A DNA stretch of 64,000 nt, from positions 1,984,001 through 2,048,000 of the forward strand of contig NZ_CP136693.1 in NCBI RefSeq assembly GCF_032922745.1. The letters run 5' to 3'. This DNA is from Marinobacter salarius (GTDB lineage: Bacteria; Pseudomonadota; Gammaproteobacteria; Pseudomonadales; Oleiphilaceae). The stretch's first letter is position 1. Every line of letters begins with the position of its first letter. The notes beneath the pieces were generated by a model. It searched no databases. It was not told the origin of the DNA and saw only the letters and a program-made list of their open reading frames with translations. Below, one piece after another: positions 1-6,866 of this stretch. A program made the position numbers and the translations under genes.

Positions 1-680
1 CTGTTGAGCGCCTGAAGAATCTCGGCGGAGGTCTCTTTGTGAACGGCGAGATACATCGGGGTTTCACGGAAGGTCAGAACGGGCTCAAGCCCCGTTATAT
101 CGGAGGCATCAGCGGCCAGGTAGGGGCCAGCAAGGCCGTCAGCCACCCATAGGTCTATCTGATTTTCTGCCAGGCGCCGGGCGTTCAGGCCATTGTTGCT
201 AATGGCCGAAACTTCAAAGCCTTTGTCCGCCAGGTAGTTCGTCATCACATCGCCTTTGTAGCCGCCGATCCGATACTGACGGGCGTCTTCCAGCCGCTCG
301 AGTTCAATGGGCGAGCCAGGCTTGGCGAATAAGGTCCACTTGATGGAGGACAGCGGCCCCACCCAGTCAAAAAATGGCTCGCGATCGTCTGTTTTGGACA
401 CGCAATAAATGCCATGGTCAGGATGTCGTTCGACACGGCTGAGCCCATAGCTGAGGTCCCGAAGCTTGATGCTGTAATCCAGCTCAGCCTTTCCGAGGAG
501 TGCTTTCACAACGTCGGTACAAAGGCCGGTAATATCTGCCTTCGAATGCGCAAATGGCTGACCATTGGTGGTCATGTTGTACGGAGGATATTGTTCTGTG
601 TAGATCCGCAGTTCTTCAGTGGCGGTCGCACAGCCTGCCGTCACGAGCAGGGCCATTAACAGCCCGAATTTTCCTTTCAT
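1..680 (-). CDS. Family-3 solute-binding protein, C terminus cut by the window edge
   Basis: The frame is open from an ATG at 680 to the left edge, so about 226 N-terminal residues are visible. It opens with a short hydrophobic leader ending LLVTAGCATA, either a signal peptide or a weak lipobox. The mature part starts ELRIYTEQYPPYN, the usual first strand of periplasmic SBP_bac_3 domains. It is clearly paralogous to the protein at 40286-41071: both share YTE/FTENYPPYN, DITG(L/I)CTD, VGPLSSIKWTLFA-type and FRETPMYLAV segments. No ABC permease or ATPase lies beside it, so the ligand is unknown. It may bind amino acids or serve as an orphan sensor. The family call is firm and the substrate is not. 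Confidence 0.85.
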   Translation of the reverse strand, partial: MKGKFGLLMALLVTAGCATATEELRIYTEQYPPYNMTTNGQPFAHSKADITGLCTDVVKALLGKAELDYSIKLRDLSYGLSRVERHPDHGIYCVSKTDDREPFFDWVGPLSSIKWTLFAKPGSPIELERLEDARQYRIGGYKGDVMTNYLADKGFEVSAISNNGLNARRLAENQIDLWVADGLAGPYLAADASDITGLEPVLTFRETPMYLAVHKETSAEILQALN

Positions 681-898
681 GAACACACTCCACGTTGATA
701 GTTACGTATTTATCGAGTGCGGCATGGTATTGATTGGGGAGCCAGCATGGCATGCTGGAATCCTCTTCTTTACATTTTGGCAATGTAGTGAAAGTCGCAG
801 GTAAGGTGGTCAGGATCTGACAGGCTTTCTCCCTCGCACTGCCATAAGCTTGGCCACTTGATCCACCGCTGCGTCACTTATTAAAGGGAAATACTGCT

Positions 899-1762
899 AT
901 GCCGATTTCTGTGCACTATGGACTGACGGTGTTGATATGGGGCCTGACCTGGACGGCTATTCGCCTACAGGTTGAGTCTGCACCGGTGGATGTTTCGGTG
1001 TTCTATCGCTTTTTGATGGCTTCCGGTGTAGCCCTGGTAGTGCTTGCATTGCTTGGGCGCCTGCAGACGTTGACGCTCAAGCAGCATGGGTGGCTTTTTT
1101 TGCAGGGGCTGACGCTGTACAGCGTGAACTTCCTGCTCATATACCGTGCTGCCGAGTCCATGACCAGTGGTTTGCTGGCGGTGGTGTTTTCACTGGCGGC
1201 GCTGTTCAATGCCTTGAATGGCTGGCTATGGTTGCGGTTGAAGCCCACCGCCCGTCTGTATCCCGCTGTGGCGTTAGGGATTACAGGCGTGGCGCTGCTG
1301 TTCTGGCATGATTTGCAGCTTGGTAACGCCACCGGTGCCAGCATCCTGTTTGCGGCTGCCGGCACTTTCTGGTTTTCCATGGGGAACCTGGTGAGTATCA
1401 AGGTTCGGCTGGCACAAATCCCTTTGTTGGTGGCGAACGCCTGGGCCATGGTTTACGGCGCGGTGATCCTCGGCGTCTGGTGCCTGTTGCAGGGCGTGGA
1501 GTGGGTGGTGCCAACCTCCGCGACCTTCTGGGGCGCAACGGTTTTCCTGGCGGTACCCGGTTCCATCATTGCGTTCTACTGCTACATTACGGTGATTCAG
1601 ACCCTGGGAGCAGATAGGGCGGGGTACGCGACAGTGCTTTTTCCGGTCGTCGCCCTGAGTGTGTCGACCTGGCTGGAGGGGTTTGAATGGACAACAACCG
1701 CCGTACTGGGTGCGTTGTTGGCCATCCTGGGGAATTACGTACTGTTTCGTCGAGCCAGTTAA
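899..1762 (+). CDS. EamA/DMT-family transporter
   Basis: This is a 287-residue inner-membrane protein made of about ten hydrophobic helices in two EamA repeats, the usual size for the drug/metabolite transporter superfamily. The first helix carries a GLTWTAIRLQ-type motif, and the second repeat begins near residue 145. The ATG follows an AAAGGGA ribosome site. Members export amino acids, metabolites or drugs, and sequence alone does not give the substrate. It stands alone, and its 3' end converges on the GGDEF-EAL gene 24 bases away. A second DMT protein lies at 30781-31674 but is not a close copy. Confidence 0.9.
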   Translation: MPISVHYGLTVLIWGLTWTAIRLQVESAPVDVSVFYRFLMASGVALVVLALLGRLQTLTLKQHGWLFLQGLTLYSVNFLLIYRAAESMTSGLLAVVFSLAALFNALNGWLWLRLKPTARLYPAVALGITGVALLFWHDLQLGNATGASILFAAAGTFWFSMGNLVSIKVRLAQIPLLVANAWAMVYGAVILGVWCLLQGVEWVVPTSATFWGATVFLAVPGSIIAFYCYITVIQTLGADRAGYATVLFPVVALSVSTWLEGFEWTTTAVLGALLAILGNYVLFRRAS

Positions 1763-1786
1763 TCTCTCGGGTGGTATCGGGAGCGC

Positions 1787-3847
1787 TTATTCTGAATGCC
1801 CCCCGGGGCGCGCAATCTGTTTCGAGAGCCGGCTGGGATCCATGGCCAGGATGTCCTGCAGCGGGCAGGGTTTGTGTATCCCAAAACCCTGGACAAGATC
1901 CACGCCGATCTGGTCGAGCAGCACCCTTGCTTGCTCTGACTCCACGTATTCCGCCACAGTGATCATATTCATGGTACGGCCGATATCGTGAATCGCTCTG
2001 ACCATTGCAAAGTCCGTTTTATCGGTCTCGATGTCGCGCACGAACATGCCATCGATTTTCAGGCAGTTCACTGGTAACCGGCGCAGGTAGCCAAAGGATG
2101 ACAGGCCCGAACCGAAATCATCCAGTGCAAAGCTGCAGCCCATCAGGCTCAGTCGTTTCATAAAGGACTGTATTTCCAATAGGTTATGGACGGCGGCTGT
2201 TTCGGTGATTTCAAAACAGATCTTGTCAGGCGGAACCTGATAGTGGCCGAACAGGTCCACTACGAAGTCTGCAAAATCCGCCTGGTCAAACGACCGTCCC
2301 GACAGGTTGATGTGGCATGCCTCCAGTGCCTCCAGGTGTTCCGGTACCTGAGATAGGTTTTGGAGGACATTCTCGATAACCCAACGGTCGATTCTGGCGG
2401 CCATGCCATAACGCTCTGCCGGAGGCAGAAAGGCGCTGGGAGGCACCACCGAGCCGCCGGCCGATCGCATGCGGACCAGAACCTCATATCGCAACCCATT
2501 GTTTTGCCGGTTGGTGGGGGTGATCAACTGACACTCCAGGAAGAGCAGGTTTTCCTGAAGAGCGGTCTGGATACGGTTGTGCCACTCCATCTGTCCTTGC
2601 TGGGATGCCATATGTTCGTCGTCCAGCGACATGACGGAAACACGGTTCCGGCCACTGTCTTTGGCGGCATAACAGGCGATATCTGCAGCCTTCATGAGGG
2701 CGCTGATGCCCGAACTCTCATTGTTAATCGGCACCACACCAATGCTGCAGCTGATGGTGTGGCTGGTTTCCTGCCAGGTAAACACGAGGTGATCGAGTGC
2801 CGCGCGTACCTTTTCAGCCACCTGACCGGCCGTATTGAGGTCGCAGTTCTGCAGAATGATGCCAAACTCATCGCCGCCCAGCCGCGCGAGGGTGTCGGCT
2901 TCACGCAGATTGTTGGCGATGATGTTCGCTACCTGGCGCAGGAGCTGGTCGCCAGCATCGTGGCCGGACGTGTCGTTCGCCACTTTGAATTGATCAAGGT
3001 CGACATAGCACAGCGCATGCTGTGTATTTTCGTTGCGGGCACGCCCGAGATGACTGGCAAGCTGGTGTTCGAATTCCCGTCGATTGATCAGGCCTGTCAG
3101 GCTGTCATGGGTTGCCATGTAGCTGAGTTCAGTCGACAGTCGATGGGATTCGGAAATGTCTTCCAGCACCGTTGTGAAATAAGCGGACGCACTGGGAGCA
3201 TCCCACACACGGGACGCGGTGAGTCTGGCCCATAACAACGTGTTGTCTTTGCGAACGAGCCGATGTTCGGCGGTGTAACTGTCGATGGCCCCCGAATTAA
3301 TGGCCCGCCGTTCTTCCCGGGCAACGTCCCAGTCTTCCGGATGAACCAGTTCCCAGTAGGGCCTGGGTACGAGTTCATCGGGCTGGTAGCCGAGAATGTC
3401 ATAGGTGGCCCGGTTGGCGTTGACAATCCGGCCTTCGGTATCAATTCGGATAATGCCGATGGCGGACTGCTCGAAAATGGAACGAAAATTCTGTTCGGTG
3501 CGTTTGAGTAGTCTCACCAGCCGGAAGCCCAGGTACCAGGATAACAACGCCACGAGAATCAGAAATCCGGCGCTGACGACGGAGAGGAAGCTGGCAGACC
3601 AGCGGGATGCATCGCCCATGGCCAGACGGAATTTTCGGGCGCTTTTTTGCAAGCTCTCGTCCAGAACGGCAAGCCTTTCCCTCAGGGCGTCGAGTTTGTC
3701 GCGACTCGGAGAGGTCTTCAGCCATTCACGTTCCATCGCGTTGCCGATCTGGTCCAGCTCAAGTAGCCGTTCATCGGTTTCCGCCCAGGCTGCAATGGCA
3801 CGTTCCAACTGGTCGAGCCATGAGAAAAGGCGGATCAGCAGTATCAC
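1787..3847 (-). CDS. PAS-GGDEF-EAL cyclic-di-GMP signalling protein, N terminus frameshifted
   Basis: The open frame gives 686 residues from a GTG. In order these are a helical sensor segment, a membrane helix near 90-112, a PAS domain (about 125-240), GGDEF (canonical RLGGDEF near 323) and EAL (EVL in place of EAL near 453, then DDFGSG near 577 and the KIDG motif). The GGDEF half keeps its synthase signature and the EAL half keeps most catalytic motifs, so both c-di-GMP synthesis and breakdown are possible. The GTG has no convincing ribosome site and lacks the first membrane helix. That helix is found intact in the next frame, 3848-3989, joined through a GGGG run. The natural protein was probably about 730 residues with two membrane helices around a periplasmic or helical sensor. 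Confidence 0.85.
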   Translation of the reverse strand: MILLIRLFSWLDQLERAIAAWAETDERLLELDQIGNAMEREWLKTSPSRDKLDALRERLAVLDESLQKSARKFRLAMGDASRWSASFLSVVSAGFLILVALLSWYLGFRLVRLLKRTEQNFRSIFEQSAIGIIRIDTEGRIVNANRATYDILGYQPDELVPRPYWELVHPEDWDVAREERRAINSGAIDSYTAEHRLVRKDNTLLWARLTASRVWDAPSASAYFTTVLEDISESHRLSTELSYMATHDSLTGLINRREFEHQLASHLGRARNENTQHALCYVDLDQFKVANDTSGHDAGDQLLRQVANIIANNLREADTLARLGGDEFGIILQNCDLNTAGQVAEKVRAALDHLVFTWQETSHTISCSIGVVPINNESSGISALMKAADIACYAAKDSGRNRVSVMSLDDEHMASQQGQMEWHNRIQTALQENLLFLECQLITPTNRQNNGLRYEVLVRMRSAGGSVVPPSAFLPPAERYGMAARIDRWVIENVLQNLSQVPEHLEALEACHINLSGRSFDQADFADFVVDLFGHYQVPPDKICFEITETAAVHNLLEIQSFMKRLSLMGCSFALDDFGSGLSSFGYLRRLPVNCLKIDGMFVRDIETDKTDFAMVRAIHDIGRTMNMITVAEYVESEQARVLLDQIGVDLVQGFGIHKPCPLQDILAMDPSRLSKQIARPGGHSE

Positions 3848-3989
3848 CCCAGGTGTAGGCGGTGATTGCCGACTGCACTTGCACCACGGCGACCATGAAA
3901 CACACGGTCAGGATGATCGTGAGGCACAGCCCTGCTACCAGCGCGGTCAGTTTCCGCTGAAGATTGGGTTGCTGTCCTTTGCTTCGCAT
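3848..3989 (-). other. Out-of-frame N terminus of the GGDEF-EAL gene
   Basis: An ATG at 3989, preceded by GGAG, opens a frame reading MRSKGQQPNLQRK followed by a strong hydrophobic helix (LTALVAGLCLTIILTVCFMVAVV) and QSAITAYTW. It then runs past 3847 into unrelated sequence. Dropping one G from the run at 3847-3850 (CCCC on the plus strand) joins it smoothly to the ILLIRLFSWLDQ frame of the GGDEF-EAL gene. The downstream frame has no start upstream other than the GTG. I read this as the true first membrane segment of that protein, detached by a one-base insertion or a sequencing error. Confidence 0.7.
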
Positions 3990-4050
3990 GACTGCCGGTG
4001 CTCTCCACAAATCGCGCCAACAGATGGCTTTGTCTCGCTGGGTCTTCAGC

Positions 4051-4194
4051 TTACAGTGTATGCCCCAACAACCCCAGAACGCCGAGAATAATAAGATAAC
4101 CCGCGACGATGTAGTTAAGCAGCTTTGGAAACACGAGTATGCCAATGCCCGCGCCCAGGCTGATCAGTGGCGCCAGTTCAAGGTGAAGTGTCAT
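4051..4194 (-). CDS. Small DUF3096-type membrane protein
   Basis: This is a 47-residue protein, nearly all hydrophobic, with two short membrane segments separated by PKLLNYIVAGY. That segment and the size match the DUF3096 family of tiny inner-membrane proteins of unknown role. The start is the ATG at 4194, preceded by AGGGATATTACTCTT; an upstream ATG would add a charged, unrelated leader. It lies between the MocR gene and the GGDEF-EAL gene on the same strand. Confidence 0.75.
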   Translation of the reverse strand: MTLHLELAPLISLGAGIGILVFPKLLNYIVAGYLIILGVLGLLGHTL

Positions 4195-4234
4195 AAGAGT
4201 AATATCCCTGTCGAGTACGTTGGAGCGTGTTTTT

Positions 4235-5707
4235 CTATCTTTCATCGTAGTCGGTAAGTCTGCACAGTGCATCCACGCACGCCTCGATCTGTGACTCGCT
4301 CGCACTCGCGAATCCCATCACCAGCCCAGTTTGCGCGGTTCTTCCGATGTAGTGCTCGCTGAGGGCCGTGCTACCGAAACCCAGGTCTCTCAGTTGCTGG
4401 CTCAGGGCAAGGTCATCCACGTTGCCTTTCAGAACCAAATGCATTCCGGCACTTTCCGCTATGGGGACCAGCCTGCCGCCAAGCTTTTCGGTAACCCGTG
4501 CCTGAAAATGATGCCACTTATCACGATAGAGTTGGCGCATACGGCGCAGATGTCGTGTGAACTGGCCGCTGTCGATGAACTCGGCGATGGTTGCCTGGGT
4601 CAGTAATGGTGTCTCTCCGCCGCTGACACGCTTGACCCAGAGGAAATGGTCGACGAGTGCCTCTGGTACGATCAGGTAGCCGACGCGCAGGGCTGGCAGC
4701 AGTGTCTTACTGAAGCTGCCCACATAGAGAACGGGGGCGGTATCGAACATGCCCTGAATGGCTGCAAACGGTTTGTTATAGAAATGGAACTCGCTGTCGT
4801 AATCGTCTTCCACGATCCACGTCTGGTTTCGGCGCGCCCACTGTAGCAGTGCCATGCGCTGGGAGACATCGAGAATGCCGCCCATGGGGTATTGGTGAGT
4901 CGGTGTGCAGAACAGCAGTTTGGCGTCGCCAAGGCTGTCCAGAATGCCCACATCCAGAACCTGTTGCTTGAGTGGCACGGGTAGCAGTGGGTTGCCGTGG
5001 CGGCCAAGGGCGTATCGGGCGCCGCGGTAGCCGGGATTCTCAACAAAGACCCTGTCACCGGGTTCTAACAGCACGTCTGCAATCAGCGACAGCGCCTGTT
5101 GAGCCCCATTGGTCACGATCACTTGGTGTTCCTGGCAACGCACCCCGCGGGAGGCTCGCAAATAATCAGCAATGGCTCTGCGCAATGGCTGGTAACCCTG
5201 GGTTGTGTCATAGCCACGAAGGCTTCTTCGGCTCTCCTGATGGTGCAGTATTCGGTTCCAACTGCGAATGGGGAAGGCGTTGATGTCGGGCAGCCCGGGT
5301 TGGAAGGGCAGGTTGGCGTCTTCCCCAAGCTGCAGACGGCTGACGGGAGCCGGCGGCAGTGGCGGCAAGGTCATGGCCTGTGTGGTTTGAATGGCCCCTT
5401 CGTTGGGTTGGTTGATGGTCTGGTTGAGGTCTTTATGCACGAATACGCCTTGGCCAGCCCGGCTTTGCAAGAAACCTTCGGCTTTCAACTGGTCGTAAAC
5501 GGCGTTGACGGTATTGCGGCTGACACCCAGGTCTGCCGCCAGCTGACGGCTGGAGGGCAGTTGGCTTCCCGGCAGGTAACGTCGATGGATAATGCGCTGG
5601 GACAGGTGTTGATAAAGCTGCGTTTGCAGCGGTGTGGTGTGCTCGAACCGTATATCGTCAATCACCTTAACTGGTCCTATTGAAATCTGTAATCTGGATC
5701 TTTCCAT
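4235..5707 (-). CDS. MocR/PdxR-type regulator (GntR DNA-binding plus aminotransferase fold)
   Basis: This is a 490-residue fusion. Residues about 25-95 form a winged helix of the GntR family (SQRIIHRRYLPG, LPSSRQLAADLGVSRNTV). Residues about 130-490 form a fold-type I aminotransferase domain, with NPGYRGA, VEDDYDSEF and the PLP-lysine motif SFSKTLLPALR (Lys near 334). MocR proteins bind PLP and control a neighbouring, usually divergent, gene. Here the divergent neighbour 51 bases away is a pyridoxamine-phosphate-oxidase-fold protein, a typical MocR pairing. The ATG at 5707 is preferred; an in-frame start 16 codons upstream would run into the neighbour's control region. Confidence 0.88.
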   Translation of the reverse strand: MERSRLQISIGPVKVIDDIRFEHTTPLQTQLYQHLSQRIIHRRYLPGSQLPSSRQLAADLGVSRNTVNAVYDQLKAEGFLQSRAGQGVFVHKDLNQTINQPNEGAIQTTQAMTLPPLPPAPVSRLQLGEDANLPFQPGLPDINAFPIRSWNRILHHQESRRSLRGYDTTQGYQPLRRAIADYLRASRGVRCQEHQVIVTNGAQQALSLIADVLLEPGDRVFVENPGYRGARYALGRHGNPLLPVPLKQQVLDVGILDSLGDAKLLFCTPTHQYPMGGILDVSQRMALLQWARRNQTWIVEDDYDSEFHFYNKPFAAIQGMFDTAPVLYVGSFSKTLLPALRVGYLIVPEALVDHFLWVKRVSGGETPLLTQATIAEFIDSGQFTRHLRRMRQLYRDKWHHFQARVTEKLGGRLVPIAESAGMHLVLKGNVDDLALSQQLRDLGFGSTALSEHYIGRTAQTGLVMGFASASESQIEACVDALCRLTDYDER

Positions 5708-5758
5708 GGTATCAGATGTTTCTTCTAATAGAGGCGTACTTTGCAAAAGGAGCATACG

Positions 5759-6379
5759 ATGTCTCGGAAGGAAATCACGGATATCCCTTTATCACTAACG
5801 TTATCACCGCCGTCATCACCGCTGTCTTGCTGTCCTCGCAGCCGGGTGAAGCGCGCGGCCAGGAGAGCCAGTTATGAGCGGGCGCCGGCTTACGCCCTGA
5901 TCGATAGATTAAAAACAGCGCATGTGGGTTTTGTTGAAGAAGGTGAGCCACGCATTATCCCGATCACAGCGTGGCGTCTTGCTGACGACCTTTACCTGCA
6001 TACACTCAGCGGTGGCAGGTTGGCGCAGACGCTGGCATCGGGACAACAGTTGTGCATTTCATTTGCCGTGACCAACCAGTGGGTAATGACTAAGTCAGCG
6101 TTCCACCACAGTGCCAACTATGAATCGCTGGTGCTGTTCGGCAGGGCCTCGCGAGTGTCGGATGATCGTGAGTTCGACGCCGCATTCCAGGCCATCATTA
6201 ATCAGATTGAATCGGGCCGTTGGGAGCAGGTGCGTGCCCCCAATGCAAAGGAGCGCAAGGCGACGGCATTGTTCCGGATTCCGATCAGGGAGGGCGCGTT
6301 CAAAAGCAGGGATGGCGGTCCTGGAGAGGAACCCGAGGATATGGCGCTCCCGGTGTGGCACGGTGTGCTGCCCGCGTAG
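5759..6379 (+). CDS. Pyridoxamine 5'-phosphate oxidase-family (split-barrel flavin) protein
   Basis: The 206-residue protein has the FMN-binding split-barrel pattern from about residue 45: ALIDRLKTAHVGF, then PRIIPITAWRLADDLYLH, with FGRASRVSD in the middle strand. This fits the NimA-like Pyridox_ox_2 group rather than true PdxH. It should bind a flavin or F420-type cofactor, and its substrate is unknown. The start follows AAAGGAG with five bases of spacing. The first 40 residues are Ser/Pro/Arg-rich and unlike the rest, so they may be a poorly conserved leader. It is divergent from the MocR regulator, which probably controls it. Confidence 0.8.
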   Translation: MSRKEITDIPLSLTLSPPSSPLSCCPRSRVKRAARRASYERAPAYALIDRLKTAHVGFVEEGEPRIIPITAWRLADDLYLHTLSGGRLAQTLASGQQLCISFAVTNQWVMTKSAFHHSANYESLVLFGRASRVSDDREFDAAFQAIINQIESGRWEQVRAPNAKERKATALFRIPIREGAFKSRDGGPGEEPEDMALPVWHGVLPA

Positions 6380-6499
6380 GGTGAGTGCAGGCGTTGATGC
6401 CCCCGATCGTTGGCCGGCAGGTTATGATTGGGGGTCATTCAAGGTAAACTGTGTTCACAATCGTTTCACTTACTTGCCAGATAACACAGGCAGCAACGC

Positions 6500-6826
6500 A
6501 TGTCCGATGTTGATCCCCTGAAAGCCTTGTCCGATATCGCCAGTGATGCACATACCCGCATCCAGGCTGCCCATGAGCACATCAACCCGGTGTTGGAAGT
6601 GCGCCGGGGCATGCGTGATTCGGGTATTCCTGCGGATGTCATGACCATTGACTGTCTGCGCACCCGGCGCCGCATAACGTTGATCCTGCACGACAACCAG
6701 CCAGGCGTGTTGTTGTATCAGTTTGTGACCATCGATGATGAAGTGGGTGATGAGTTCCAGGGCATGGCGTTGTCGGAGGTCAGTGCCCAAACGCTGGTGG
6801 ACTGGATGCAGGATTATTTTGGCTAA
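6500..6826 (+). CDS. Conserved hypothetical cytosolic protein
   Basis: This is a 108-residue soluble protein with no signal peptide or membrane segment. It is acidic at the N terminus (MSDVDPLKALSDIAS) and contains a basic patch TIDCLRTRRRITLILHDNQPG followed by YQFVTIDDEVGDEFQ. I do not recognise a named domain. The spacing of alternating strands suggests a small alpha/beta fold. It ends 40 bases before the DUF2339 gene on the same strand, so the two may be co-transcribed. Confidence 0.7.
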   Translation: MSDVDPLKALSDIASDAHTRIQAAHEHINPVLEVRRGMRDSGIPADVMTIDCLRTRRRITLILHDNQPGVLLYQFVTIDDEVGDEFQGMALSEVSAQTLVDWMQDYFG

Positions 6827-6866
6827 GCGGGCCCTTATGTCGGGCGCCTGACACACGAGGGGCAGC

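Noticed and set aside
2360..3235. A 291-codon frame on the plus strand
   Set aside because: It lies wholly opposite the GGDEF-EAL coding sequence, has no family resemblance, and follows from the strong codon bias of the real gene.
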